Positions 35,028-45,779 are shown, counted from the first letter of the stretch. The stretch is 64,000 bases of DNA from Pseudomonas sp. PDM16 (GCF_014851865.1 NZ_JACVAM010000001.1:620001-684000), one strand, 5' to 3'. The notes: generated by a model not told the origin, from the sequence alone. Translations and numbers: made by a program.

Positions 35028-35986
35028 GCCAGGAACAGCAGATCAGTACGGCCGAGCGCGAGGCGATCCGCTGCGCGGCACAGTGGTACGCACGGCTGAC
35101 AGCAGAAAGCGCTGGTGAAGGCGAGCGCTTGGCCTGGCAGCGCTGGCTGGAGGCCGACCCCACGCATCACGCGGCCTGGCAGCGTATCGAGTCGGTTCGC
35201 CGACAGATGGGGTTGGTGCCGGGGCAACTGGCGGCCAGTACGCTGGCCGCCGCCGGCCAGTCGCGTCGGCGTGTATTGCTGGGCATCGCATTGCTGGCCT
35301 CTGCCAGTGGCATCGCGGGTCTGGGGTGGCGCAGCGAGGCGGGTAGACGCCTGTCGGCCGATTTCCGTACGCCGGTTGGAGAGCGGCGCAATTTCACCCT
35401 GGCGGATGGCAGCCGGCTGCTGCTCAACACCGACAGCGCCGTGGATGCTGTCTTCGATGGACACCAGCGCCTGCTGGTCCTGCGTGGCGGCGAGGTACTG
35501 GTCGAGACGGCGCCGGACCCACTCGGCCGCCCTTTCAGCGTGATCACCGAGCATGGCAGCGTGCGTGCTTTGGGCACGCGCTTTACCGTGCGTCTCGATG
35601 CGGATGGCAGCACGGTGGCGGTGCTGGAGAAGGCCGTCGAGGTCACGACTCCCGGCATGCTCGCAGCGTTGCGCCTGGAGGCCGGCCAGCAGGCCCGCTT
35701 TACCCGCGCGGGTGTGCAGCCTCCCCAGGCCAGCGATGCCGGCGTGGCTGCCTGGCAGCACGGCAGCCTGATCGCCATCGATCGCCCGCTGGGCGAACTA
35801 GTAGAGGAGCTGGCGCGCTACCGCGGCGGCTGGCTGCGCTGCGACCCGAGCATCGCCGGAGTGAAGGTCTCCGGCGCGTTCCCGCTGGACGACACCGACC
35901 GTGCGCTGAACGCTCTGGAAAGAGGCTTCCCGGTCCGAGTGGTGCGCCGCACGCGCTACTGGGTGAGCCTGGTGCCGCGCGCCTGA
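35024..35986 (+). CDS. FecR-like anti-sigma/sigma regulator, module 4
   Basis: A 320-residue regulator with a sigma-binding N-terminus (CAAQWYARLTAES), a membrane helix near 84-102 (VLLGIALLASASGIAGLGW) and a periplasmic FecR domain. ALGTRF has Gly184-Thr185. It ends RTRYWVSLVPRA. It is coupled to the sigma 4 gene. Confidence 0.9.
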   Translation: MSQEQQISTAEREAIRCAAQWYARLTAESAGEGERLAWQRWLEADPTHHAAWQRIESVRRQMGLVPGQLAASTLAAAGQSRRRVLLGIALLASASGIAGLGWRSEAGRRLSADFRTPVGERRNFTLADGSRLLLNTDSAVDAVFDGHQRLLVLRGGEVLVETAPDPLGRPFSVITEHGSVRALGTRFTVRLDADGSTVAVLEKAVEVTTPGMLAALRLEAGQQARFTRAGVQPPQASDAGVAAWQHGSLIAIDRPLGELVEELARYRGGWLRCDPSIAGVKVSGAFPLDDTDRALNALERGFPVRVVRRTRYWVSLVPRA

Positions 35987-36032
35987 ATCATCCGCCGCCG
36001 CTACCTTGTCCGCCCGCTCAGCGGCCCATGCG

Positions 36033-36057
36033 GAAGAAAATTTTCCGATGCTTTGCA
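36033..36057 (+). promoter_or_regulatory. Candidate sigma-4-dependent promoter of receptor 4
   Basis: GAAGAAAATTTTCC is the only AT-rich GAAAAT-like element between regulator 4 and receptor 4. No TGTC-like -10 follows at the expected distance, so support is weak. Confidence 0.3.
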
Positions 36058-36128
36058 CTTTTCCCACCCCTGGTTCGGCTTTCGCTGCATCAGTGGCCCG
36101 CTTGGCCACCCACATCGGGGGAACCACC

Positions 36129-38570
36129 ATGTCGCATCCATTCATTCGCCACCGCCTGGCGCGCCACCTGCAAATCGCGCTGTTCGGGATGGGCGCCGCC
36201 GGCGCTCCGCTGCTGCAGGCCGCCGAACCCGCACCGACCAAGGTCGCGGTCGAACAGGTCCGCCAGTACGACATCGCTCCAGGCCCGCTCGCCGAAGTGC
36301 TCAGCCGCTTCGCCGCCGCTGCCGGCGTTGCGCTGTCATTCGATGCGGCGCAGCTCGGCAATCGACAGTCCGCAGGCCTGCGTGGAAACTATTCGACCGA
36401 TGCCGGCTTCGCCCTGCTGCTGCAGGGCAGCGGCCTGCGCGTGCTGAATGCCGATGGTAGCTATGTGCTGGAGAAGGCGGTCGATAGCGCTGCCATGGAA
36501 CTCGGCGCCACCAGCATCAACGCCAACAGCCTTAGCGCAACGACCGAGGGTACTGGCAGCTACACAACTGGAGCGACCGCGGCTGCCACCGGCCTGCCGC
36601 TGTCGATACGCGAAACGCCCCAGTCGGTCAGCGTCATCACGCGGCAACGAATGGACGACCAGAACATGGTGACCATCGGTGACGTGCTGGCCAACGCCCC
36701 AGGCATTGCCACGCCGCAACTGGATAGCGAGCGCACAACCTTTACCGCGCGCGGATTCTCCATCAGCGACATCCAATACGACGGTATCTCCAACTACTAC
36801 AAAAGCAACTACGCCGCCGGTGAGTCGGAGCTGGATACGGTGCTCTACGATCGCATCGAAGTGGTACGCGGCTCCACCGGCCTTCTCACGGGTGCGGGAG
36901 AGCCCTCTGCGTCAGTCAACCTGGTGCGCAAGCGTGCCGACAGCAAGGCGTTTCGTGGCGAAGCGCAGGCGCATGCCGGCTCCTGGGACAACTACCGCAG
37001 CACCCTGGATATAGCTGGACCGTTGACCGAGGACGGCGCCATACGCGGTCGTCTGGTCGGGGCCTATCAGGACAAGAAAGCCTTCTTCGACCGTTATTCT
37101 CGCGAGAACCAAACGCTCTATGGCGTGGTGGACATAGACCTGAGCGATGCAACGACCCTGAGCCTGGGTGCCAGTTACCATAAGTTCGACGCTGATGGGC
37201 TGACCTATGGTGGCGTGCCACTTTGGTACAGCGATGGCTCGAAAACCGACTATGGCCGCTCGTTCAGCATTGCCCCTGATTGGAATACCGAGGAAGTCGA
37301 GGTCGAGAATCTTTTCATCAATCTCGACCACCGTTTCGATAACGAATGGCTGGCGCAATTTCGCGTGATGCACAATCGCAACGAGGTGGACAACGCACGT
37401 ATCTTCAATTGGGGCTTCCCTGACCGCGATACCGGCATGATCGCCGCCGAGCCCTCTCAATCCCGTTTCCCTGGCGAGCGCGAACAACGAAGTGGCGATC
37501 TGCGGCTGTCCGGCCCCTTCGCACTTCTGGGGCGCGCACACGAAGCCGTCTTTGGCGCCAGTTACTTCGACCACGAGTCTTCCTTCGACTGGATCGGCAA
37601 CAGCACCCCTTGGCAATCACCCGTCAGCGTCCATGACTTCGGCCATGTGGCAGAACCAGAGTGGGACTATGCGAACCGGGAGCTTTCCGAGCGCAATCAC
37701 ACCAAGCAACGCGCCGGCTATGGCGCATTGCGCCTTTCCCTGGCGGATCCGCTGAAACTGATCCTGGGTGGCCGCTTCACCCACTATGACCGCGAAGGGG
37801 CGGGCTGGGCCTCATCAGGCGAATACGACTACAGCGATCAGAAATTCATCCCCTATGCGGGTCTGGTCTACGACCTCAGCCAGAACTACTCGGTGTACGC
37901 GAGCTATACCAGCATCTTCAATTTCCAGGATCTGCGCGACCGGAATGGTAGCTGGCTTGACCCTATCGAGGGCGATGCCTATGAGGTCGGCATCAAGGGC
38001 GAGTTCTTCGATGGTGGGCTGAATGCGTCCTTGGCCGCCTTCAAGATCATCCAGGACAATCTGGGCCAGCAGGACACTGGCTATAGCATCCCCGGTGATC
38101 CCTCCAGCCCAGCGTATTACGCCACCGACGGCGCCACATCCAAGGGTGTTGAGTTCGAACTCTCCGGCGCCCTTACTGAGAACTGGAACGCCTTCTTCTT
38201 TGCCACTCACTACAGCGCCAAGGATGCTGACGACAACAACGTCAACACCCAGTTGCCACGCACCATGGCACGCCTGTTCACCACCTATCGCTTACCGGGT
38301 GAGTGGAACCAACTGACCGTTGGCGGCGGCGCCAACTGGCAGAGCCACATCTACTACGACAACGTCGGCCCCCAGGGCCAGCGTCAGGAGCAGTCCGACT
38401 ACCTGCTCGCCAATCTGATGGCTCGCTACGACATCACTCCTCAGGTCTCCGCCCAACTGAACGTCAACAACCTGTTCGACAAGAAGTACCAGACTGCAGT
38501 GAACTGGTACGGCCAGGGCATGTGGGGCACCCCTAGGAACCTGCTGGCAAGCTTGAGCTACAAGTTCTAA
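36129..38570 (+). CDS. TonB-dependent siderophore transducer, module 4
   Basis: An 813-residue receptor with a signal sequence, STN domain (YDIAPGPLAEVLSRFAAAAGVALSFD, about 40-115), plug with ATTEGTGSYTTGATAAATGLPLSIRETPQSVSVITRQRMDD, and a barrel ending LLASLSYKF. ATG 36129 is chosen because GGGGGAA precedes it and a signal sequence follows; the open frame extends upstream to 36006. The SIRETPQSVSV plug block groups it with FpvA/FecA-type transducers and with receptor 5 (both have a SxxTATGLxLSxRETPQSVSV-like stretch). Confidence 0.91.
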   Translation: MSHPFIRHRLARHLQIALFGMGAAGAPLLQAAEPAPTKVAVEQVRQYDIAPGPLAEVLSRFAAAAGVALSFDAAQLGNRQSAGLRGNYSTDAGFALLLQGSGLRVLNADGSYVLEKAVDSAAMELGATSINANSLSATTEGTGSYTTGATAAATGLPLSIRETPQSVSVITRQRMDDQNMVTIGDVLANAPGIATPQLDSERTTFTARGFSISDIQYDGISNYYKSNYAAGESELDTVLYDRIEVVRGSTGLLTGAGEPSASVNLVRKRADSKAFRGEAQAHAGSWDNYRSTLDIAGPLTEDGAIRGRLVGAYQDKKAFFDRYSRENQTLYGVVDIDLSDATTLSLGASYHKFDADGLTYGGVPLWYSDGSKTDYGRSFSIAPDWNTEEVEVENLFINLDHRFDNEWLAQFRVMHNRNEVDNARIFNWGFPDRDTGMIAAEPSQSRFPGEREQRSGDLRLSGPFALLGRAHEAVFGASYFDHESSFDWIGNSTPWQSPVSVHDFGHVAEPEWDYANRELSERNHTKQRAGYGALRLSLADPLKLILGGRFTHYDREGAGWASSGEYDYSDQKFIPYAGLVYDLSQNYSVYASYTSIFNFQDLRDRNGSWLDPIEGDAYEVGIKGEFFDGGLNASLAAFKIIQDNLGQQDTGYSIPGDPSSPAYYATDGATSKGVEFELSGALTENWNAFFFATHYSAKDADDNNVNTQLPRTMARLFTTYRLPGEWNQLTVGGGANWQSHIYYDNVGPQGQRQEQSDYLLANLMARYDITPQVSAQLNVNNLFDKKYQTAVNWYGQGMWGTPRNLLASLSYKF

Positions 38571-38578
38571 GCGGTCCA

Positions 38579-38603
38579 GGCGACGGGGGGATCTCCCGTC
38601 GCC
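38579..38603. terminator. Hairpin after receptor 4
   Basis: A 9-bp stem (GGCGACGGG / CCCGTCGCC) with a 7-base loop begins 8 bp after the stop codon. No strong T run follows. It is the probable end of the module 4 transcript. Confidence 0.55.
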
Positions 38604-38679
38604 ATGGCTATTTAGTGCTTCATGTCCTCCTGCGTACTAACGCCGCAGTCATTTCCAAACCGCTTACCGCGCCTGTATG

Positions 38680-38702
38680 ATTGAGACAAATTCTTATTTG
38701 CA
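38680..38702. promoter_or_regulatory. Fur-box-like element upstream of sigma gene 5
   Basis: The sequence begins ATTGAGACAAATTCTTATTT and continues GCA, 24 bp before the sigma 5 start, differing from the module 4 element only at GAG versus GCG. Confidence 0.58.
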
Positions 38703-38726
38703 CTCGATTCAGGGGTAGAGACGGGC

Positions 38727-39233
38727 ATGTCCACCGAGGCTCTCGACGGCGCACATCTGGATGCGCTCTATCGCGCGCACCACGGTTGGCTGCGCGGCTG
38801 GCTGCGTCAGCGTCTGAGCAACTCCGCCGATGCTGCCGACCTGGCCCAGGACACTTTCATACGCGTGTTGCTGGCCCGTACCGCCGGCACTCTCCACGAG
38901 CCACGCCACTATCTGGCGACCATTGCCCGCGGGTTGGTCATCGACCTCTACCGCCGCCGCTCGCTGGAGCAGGCCTACCTCGAAGCGCTGGCCCTGCGCC
39001 CCGAGCAGTACGCGCCGTCCGCCGAAGAGCGCGCCGAGATACTCGACAGTCTGATCGCCATCGACCGCATGCTCGACGGTCTCGGCCCTCGCACCCGTGC
39101 CATCTTCCTCGCCGTGCAACTCAATGGCCTGACCTACGAGAAGGCCGCCGAGCGGGTTGGCGTATCAGTCAGTACCGTTCGCAAGCACCTGGCCATCGGC
39201 CTGTTGCACTGCCTGCAGCTGGGTGCTGCGTGA
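38727..39233 (+). CDS. FecI-like ECF sigma factor, signalling module 5
   Basis: A 168-residue ECF sigma. Its first 100 residues match sigma 4 nearly exactly (LRQRLSNSADAADLAQDTF, ATIARGLVIDLYRRRSLEQ), apart from a four-residue insert near the start. Region 4 is quite different (FLAVQLNGLTYEKAAERVGVSVSTVRKHLAIGLLHCLQLG), so the gene looks mosaic. It overlaps the anti-sigma start (GTGA at 39230). Confidence 0.91.
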   Translation: MSTEALDGAHLDALYRAHHGWLRGWLRQRLSNSADAADLAQDTFIRVLLARTAGTLHEPRHYLATIARGLVIDLYRRRSLEQAYLEALALRPEQYAPSAEERAEILDSLIAIDRMLDGLGPRTRAIFLAVQLNGLTYEKAAERVGVSVSTVRKHLAIGLLHCLQLGAA

Positions 39234-40150
39234 AGGCCGTCCTCGGCGAGGCGGTGGACTGGTATGTACGCCTGCACGACAGTTCGGCGAACGACAATAC
39301 CCGCGCCAACTGGCGAGCCTGGCTGGCGGCCGACCACCGCCACGCCGAAGCCTGGGCACGCATTGAGGTACTGCAGCGCCAGCTCGGCCAGGCTCCTGCC
39401 GGTTCCGGCCGCACGCTGGAGCGCGCCCGCCACAATCGCCGCGATGCGTTGAAGACCCTGGCTCTGCTGCTGGGCGTCGGTGTGGTGGGTTGGCAGGGCT
39501 ACCGGGTCTCGCCCTGGAGCGCGGATTACGTCACCCGGGTCGGCCAGCGCCTGCAGCTGACCCTGGCCGACGGCAGCCGCCTCGATCTCAATACCGATAC
39601 CCGCGTGGATATCCGGTTCGATGCCGGGCAGCGCCTGATCCTTCTGCATCACGGGGAAATCCTCGTGGAAACCGCCAAGGACTCGCGGCCGCTGAGCGTA
39701 CAGACGTCCGCCGGACGCGTGCTTGCCCTAGGCACCCGTTTTGGCGTGCGTGAGGTCGACGGGGCGACACGGGTCACGGTCGAAGAGCATGCCGTGGAAA
39801 TCCACCCGCTCCTGGCCGAGGGGGCCGTGGTGCGAGTCGAGGCCGGCCAGTCCCGTGATTTCAGCGCTGGCTCGGTCGGCGAATTGCGTGCGCTGGAGAC
39901 CAGTGGTTCTGCGTGGACGCGGGGCATGCTGGTGGCTGTCGATTGGCGTCTGGACGATCTGCTTGGCGAGCTGTCGCGCTATCGCCACGGCTACCTGGGT
40001 TGCGCACCCGAGGTGGCGGCCATGCGCCTGTCCGGTGCCTTCAACCTCAACGATGGCGAAGCCGCGCTGGCCAGCCTGCAGGATGCCCTGCCAATTCGTG
40101 TACGTCGCATGAGCCGATATTGGGTGCGGATCGAGCCGCGAGGCGCGTGA
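39230..40150 (+). CDS. FecR-like anti-sigma/sigma regulator, module 5
   Basis: A 306-residue regulator starting at GTG 39230 (MKAVLGEAVDWYVRLHDSS), overlapping the sigma 5 stop as in the other modules. A membrane helix lies near 73-90 (ALKTLALLLGVGVVGWQGY), followed by the periplasmic FecR domain. The ALGTRF motif has Gly168-Thr169. It ends MSRYWVRIEPRGA. Confidence 0.89.
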   Translation: MKAVLGEAVDWYVRLHDSSANDNTRANWRAWLAADHRHAEAWARIEVLQRQLGQAPAGSGRTLERARHNRRDALKTLALLLGVGVVGWQGYRVSPWSADYVTRVGQRLQLTLADGSRLDLNTDTRVDIRFDAGQRLILLHHGEILVETAKDSRPLSVQTSAGRVLALGTRFGVREVDGATRVTVEEHAVEIHPLLAEGAVVRVEAGQSRDFSAGSVGELRALETSGSAWTRGMLVAVDWRLDDLLGELSRYRHGYLGCAPEVAAMRLSGAFNLNDGEAALASLQDALPIRVRRMSRYWVRIEPRGA

Positions 40151-40245
40151 CGTTCGGAGCATCGATCTTTGCCGCTTGCGTGTGGAGGCGAACACGACTG
40201 GGACGTGCCGCCACAGGCTCCGGCGAAAGCAGTTTGTGGAATGGC

Positions 40246-40262
40246 GCGAATTTTTTTACACG
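40246..40262 (+). promoter_or_regulatory. Candidate sigma-5-dependent promoter of receptor 5
   Basis: GCGAATTTTTTTACACG is the AT-rich element between regulator 5 and receptor 5, about 90 bp before the receptor start. No clear -10 was identified. Confidence 0.28.
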
Positions 40263-40350
40263 AGGGGTAACAGATTTTCATTCCCGCTTCGGCTCCATGT
40301 TCACGCGCGCAGCAGACGCCCGCATACGCCATCCGAACAGGAGCCCCTTG

Positions 40351-42759
40351 ATGTCCGCATGTCCCTCTCCCCTCGCCCGCAGCATTCGCCACGCCGCACT
40401 GGCGCTGAGTCTTTCCGGCCCGCTGCTGGCGGCCTCCGCCTGGGCCGAGCCCATTGCCTACAGCATTCCCGCCGGCAGCCTGGCCTCGGCGCTCAGCCAG
40501 TTTGCGGCCGCCAGTGGTGTGACCATCAGCTTCAGCACCCAGGAAACCGCCGGTCTGAGCAGCAATGGCCTGCAGGGCGAATACGAGGTGGAACAGGGTT
40601 TCGCCCTGCTGCTGCAAGGCAGTGGCCTGCAGGTTCAGCAGGCGAGCGAGAAACGCTACGTGCTGCTTCGCCCCACCGAGGGCTCCGCCCTGGAGCTGGG
40701 TGCAACCAACGTGTCGGACGTCCAGCTCGGGGCCACCACCGAGGGCACCGGCAGTTACACGACCGGTTCGGTCAGTACCGCGACCGGGCTCAACCTGTCG
40801 ATGCGCGAAACGCCGCAGTCGGTCAGCGTGGTGACGCGCCAGCAGATCGAAGACCAGAACCTCACCGACGTCGCTCAGGTGCTCGAGCAGACGCCGGGGG
40901 TTGTCGTCAACAGCATGGGGCCGGCCGGCAGCGACGCCAACCAGATCTACGTGCGCGGCATGGAGATCGACAACATCCAGGTCGACGGCGTCAATCGCAC
41001 CGACAGCTACGGCTTCAGCGACGATCTCGCCGACATGGTGACCTATGACCGCGTCGAAGTGGTGCGTGGCGCTACCGGGCTGATGTCGGGTACCGGGGAC
41101 CCCAGCGCCACCGTCAACCTGATTCGCAAGAAGCCGACCCTGGAGACGCAGCGCAAGCTGACCGTACAGGCGGGCTCGTGGGACAACTACCGCACCGAGC
41201 TGGACGTGTCCGGCAAGCTCTCGGAAGGCGGCCATGTACGCGGTCGTTTCGTTGCCTCGAAGACCGACAGCAAGAGCCACGTCGACCGCCAGGAACTGGA
41301 GAGGCAGGTCGCCTACGGCGTACTGGAGTGGGACATCAGCGATGCCACCATGCTGACCGTGGGCGCCGAGTACCAGGACATGGACAACGACGGCGCGGGC
41401 AACCACGGCTTCCCGATGTACTACGCCAACGGCGCCCATTTCAAGCCGTCGCGCTCGTTCAACTCCGGCTCCGAATGGAGCTACCACAAGCGTAAGACCA
41501 AGACGCTGTTCACCACCCTGGAACATGCACTGGGTAACGGCTGGCAGGTTAAATTCAACGCCGAACACAATCGTCGCAGCTATGACGACGCCTTCGCGAC
41601 AGCGGCCAGCGGCAGGGTCAACCCCGATGGCAGTGGTATCGAAACCTGGACCGGCCGCTGGGCAGGCGATCCGCGCCAAACCTCATTCGACTTGTCCGCC
41701 ACCGGTCCCTTCGAGCTGTTCTCCCGTGAGCACGAACTGCACCTGGGCGCCAACCACACCAAGGCTTACTACCGCGACAACGGTTACGACCTGTGGACGT
41801 ACCAGACCATCGATGACATCCATAACTGGGATGGCTCGTTGGCGGTGCCGGATGCGATCCATAACAAGACCACCGAGAGCGTGCTGGACGAGACCCAGCT
41901 GGGCCTGGTCGCCGCCGCACGCTGGAGCCTGGCCGACAGCCTTTCGCTGATCACCGGGGCACGAGTGATCGACTGGAAGCGCGACAAGTCATCGCGCACT
42001 CTGGGCACAGACGCCGTCAGCGCTACCAGGGAGAAGGAGAACGGCATCGTCACCCCGTATGTCGGCCTGATCTACGACCTCAACGAAAACTGGTCGACCT
42101 ATGCCAGCTACACCACCATCTTCAAACCGCAGGACAGGCAGGACGTCAACGGAACGTACATCGAGCCGAAGGAAGGCGAGAGCTACGAGCTGGGCATCAA
42201 GAGCGAGTTCTGGGACAAGCGCCTGACCGCCGGCCTCAGCGTCTTCGAGGTGCGCCAGGACAATCTTGCCGTCGCGGACGGCAGCAACATCGCTCCGAAC
42301 GGAGACCAGGCATATCGCGCCGAATCCGGCACGAAAACACGTGGCTTCGAGGTCGAAATGGCGGGTGAAATCCTGCCGGACTGGCAGGTTTCCGCCAGCT
42401 ACGCCTACGCCGTGATCAAGGACTCGGACGATGAGCGTCTGAACACCGAAACCCCGCGCGACACCCTCAAGCTGTTCACCACCTATCGCCTGCCATCCGT
42501 TCCGCAGCTGAAAGTCGGTGGTGGCGTGCGTTGGCAGGGTGCGGAGTACTACGAGAACTCCGGCCCCAACAAAGAGACCTTCCATCAGGATGACTACAGC
42601 GTGGTGGACCTGATGGCGCAATACGCCTTCACACCGGAAACCAGTGTGTCGTTGAACCTCAACAACGTGCTCGACGAGCACTATTACACCGCGATCGGTT
42701 CACGCGGCTGGTACGGCACGCCGCGCAGCGTCACGGCCACACTGGCGCACGCGTTCTAG
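40351..42759 (+). CDS. TonB-dependent siderophore transducer, module 5
   Basis: An 802-residue receptor. ATG 40351 follows ACAGGAG and starts a signal peptide (LALSLSGPLLAASAWA). The STN domain (YSIPAGSLASALSQFAAASGVTISFS) is followed by a plug with ATTEGTGSYTTGSVSTATGLNLSMRETPQSVSVVTRQQIEDQN. The barrel ends TATLAHAF with terminal Phe. It is of the FpvA-like type and closest to receptor 4. The open frame continues far upstream of the chosen start, overlapping the regulator gene, but that part has no signal sequence. Confidence 0.91.
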   Translation: MSACPSPLARSIRHAALALSLSGPLLAASAWAEPIAYSIPAGSLASALSQFAAASGVTISFSTQETAGLSSNGLQGEYEVEQGFALLLQGSGLQVQQASEKRYVLLRPTEGSALELGATNVSDVQLGATTEGTGSYTTGSVSTATGLNLSMRETPQSVSVVTRQQIEDQNLTDVAQVLEQTPGVVVNSMGPAGSDANQIYVRGMEIDNIQVDGVNRTDSYGFSDDLADMVTYDRVEVVRGATGLMSGTGDPSATVNLIRKKPTLETQRKLTVQAGSWDNYRTELDVSGKLSEGGHVRGRFVASKTDSKSHVDRQELERQVAYGVLEWDISDATMLTVGAEYQDMDNDGAGNHGFPMYYANGAHFKPSRSFNSGSEWSYHKRKTKTLFTTLEHALGNGWQVKFNAEHNRRSYDDAFATAASGRVNPDGSGIETWTGRWAGDPRQTSFDLSATGPFELFSREHELHLGANHTKAYYRDNGYDLWTYQTIDDIHNWDGSLAVPDAIHNKTTESVLDETQLGLVAAARWSLADSLSLITGARVIDWKRDKSSRTLGTDAVSATREKENGIVTPYVGLIYDLNENWSTYASYTTIFKPQDRQDVNGTYIEPKEGESYELGIKSEFWDKRLTAGLSVFEVRQDNLAVADGSNIAPNGDQAYRAESGTKTRGFEVEMAGEILPDWQVSASYAYAVIKDSDDERLNTETPRDTLKLFTTYRLPSVPQLKVGGGVRWQGAEYYENSGPNKETFHQDDYSVVDLMAQYAFTPETSVSLNLNNVLDEHYYTAIGSRGWYGTPRSVTATLAHAF

Positions 42760-42767
42760 CCCTGTTC

Positions 42768-42802
42768 CCATGCGCACCGACCCTGATGGCCGGTGCGCAT
42801 GG
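42768..42802. terminator. Hairpin between receptor 5 and trpI
   Basis: A 12-bp perfect stem (CCATGCGCACCG / CGGTGCGCATGG) with an 11-base loop between two convergent genes. There is no T run on either side, so it may be a bidirectional hairpin rather than a classical terminator. Confidence 0.5.
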
Positions 42803-42834
42803 CGCTCGGTGATCGGCATCGGGCCGATGCTCTT

Positions 42835-43731
42835 CTACGCCAACACCGCCTGCAGTTGTTCGCGCAACCACTGTGCCAATTGCTCGGCGCGCCTGTCGGC
42901 ACGCCGTTGTCGTACCCACAGCGCCAGGCGCGCCGAGGTCTCGACGAAGCCCCAGGGTGCGACCAGCCTGCCGGCTGCGAGGTCATCGGCGACCAGTTGC
43001 TGTGGTGCGATTGCCACTCCGAGCCCGGCGCTGGCTGCCTCCAGCAGGTAGTAGAGGTGTTCGAAGCCCTGGCCCTGTTGCAGGCGGGCGCCGTCGAGGC
43101 CTGCGGCCAGTGCCCACTGCGGCCAGGCCTGGGGGCGGGAGGCGGTGTGCAACAGCGGCTCGCCAAGCAGCACGGCGGCCGGCTTGTCGGCCAGCTCTCC
43201 ACTACGGGCATAGCGTGGGCTGAGCACCGGTCCGATGCGCTCTACACCCAGCTCGAACACCTGCATGTCCGCTGGCCACGGCGGCTCGGCGAACAACAGG
43301 GTGGCGTCGACCTCGGGGCTGCGTGGGTCCAGTTCGCCCTGGCTGGTGGACAGCTGCAGGCGCAGTTCCGGCAGATCCCTCTGCAGACGGTCCAGTCGCG
43401 GAATGAACCAGCGCGCCAATAGGCTGCCGGGGCAACCGAGGACGAAGGGGCGCTCATTGTCCTGCTGGCGCAGCTCGGAGCAGACCTCGCGCAAGCGCTC
43501 GAAGGCATCGCTGCTGACTTCGCGCAGGCGCCGGCCGGCATCGGTGAGCTTTACGCCGCGCCCATCCTTGTCGAACAGGGGCACGCCTAGCTGCTCTTCC
43601 AGCAGTCTGATCTGCCGGCTCACCGCTCCGTGGGTCACATGAAGTTCTTCTGCCGCCTGGCTGACACTCTGCAGTCGGGCGGCGGCCTCGAAGGCGCGCA
43701 AGGCATTCAGCGGGGGCAGTTCTCGGCTCAT
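42835..43731 (-). CDS. trpI: TrpI, LysR-family activator of trpBA
   Basis: A 298-residue LysR regulator. It starts [53 protein letters not shown], closely resembling Pseudomonas TrpI. It also has the TrpI-like blocks [32 protein letters not shown] and [21 protein letters not shown]. TrpI activates trpBA in response to indole-3-glycerol phosphate. In other pseudomonads trpI is directly divergent from trpB; here a DUF3060 gene lies between. It is probably co-transcribed with that gene. Confidence 0.88.
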   Translation of the reverse strand: MSRELPPLNALRAFEAAARLQSVSQAAEELHVTHGAVSRQIRLLEEQLGVPLFDKDGRGVKLTDAGRRLREVSSDAFERLREVCSELRQQDNERPFVLGCPGSLLARWFIPRLDRLQRDLPELRLQLSTSQGELDPRSPEVDATLLFAEPPWPADMQVFELGVERIGPVLSPRYARSGELADKPAAVLLGEPLLHTASRPQAWPQWALAAGLDGARLQQGQGFEHLYYLLEAASAGLGVAIAPQQLVADDLAAGRLVAPWGFVETSARLALWVRQRRADRRAEQLAQWLREQLQAVLA

Positions 43732-43805
43732 GGATCAGTGATTTTTCCTGACGGGTCAGGGCAATCTAATCCGTTTGTACCGACCCTGCCACTGCGTGCG
43801 CCGGT

Positions 43806-44309
43806 TCATTTGCGCTCGATGCGATGGTCCGTGCCACTGGTGGCGATGTCCGGCTCGTCACCCTCCCAGGAGAGCTGCTGGCCGATGCCGTTGACCTCCA
43901 CGCTTGCCGGACCTTCCAGAACCAGCTGCAGGATGTTCTCCGCGCCATAGACGGCTACCGTTGCGGCCTGTCCTTCGCCCCGGATCTCGGCGTTGATGCG
44001 ATGGCCGCTGCCATTGACCGCGAGTCCACCGATACGCTCGGCGTCGACACGGTTATCGGCTCCGGTCACCTCCAGACTAGTGGCGCTGTCCAGCCCCAGC
44101 ACATGCTGTGAGCCCTGCACCTCGACCTGGCCGCAGCCGCCCTCCAGGCGGAATTCATTGGCGTTGCCGGTGATGATCACGTCCCGCCCTTTGCACGGTA
44201 CGTCGCGCGAGACGCCGATGCCTCCAAGCTCCATTGCCTCCTGAGCCTGAGCGCCGCCAGCCAGCGCCAGTAACAGCACCCCCGTTCCCAATACCTTGTG
44301 CATCGCCAT
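43806..44309 (-). CDS. DUF3060 exported protein
   Basis: A 167-residue protein with a signal peptide (MHKVLGTGVLLLALAGGAQAQ; the coding start may be the second methionine). It has a repetitive beta-structure resembling the DUF3060 family (ITGNANEFRLEGGCGQVEVQGSQHVLGLDSA). Two cysteines (VPCKG, GGCGQ) may pair. Function is unknown. It lies between trpB and trpI, upstream of trpI on the same strand, so it probably shares the trpI transcript. Confidence 0.78.
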   Translation of the reverse strand: MAMHKVLGTGVLLLALAGGAQAQEAMELGGIGVSRDVPCKGRDVIITGNANEFRLEGGCGQVEVQGSQHVLGLDSATSLEVTGADNRVDAERIGGLAVNGSGHRINAEIRGEGQAATVAVYGAENILQLVLEGPASVEVNGIGQQLSWEGDEPDIATSGTDHRIERK

Positions 44310-44433
44310 GTCTCCAGTCGATAGCGGCCCCCTTGGCCGTCTGCTGCTGGGACAGGGCTGCGTGTGCCGAGTTCTACGTCTTCTGCCGGCGGAGCGAGGA
44401 ATGCGCAGGGGATCACTTCTACGCGTTGAGTAA

Positions 44434-45779
<1,346 letters not shown>

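Noticed and set aside
36006..36128. Upstream extension of receptor 4 to 36006
   Set aside because: It would place the signal sequence in the interior of the protein and would cover the candidate promoter.
40151..40350. Upstream extension of receptor 5 from the open frame beginning at 39913
   Set aside because: The extension overlaps the regulator gene and lacks a signal peptide. ATG 40351 has a ribosome binding site and signal peptide.
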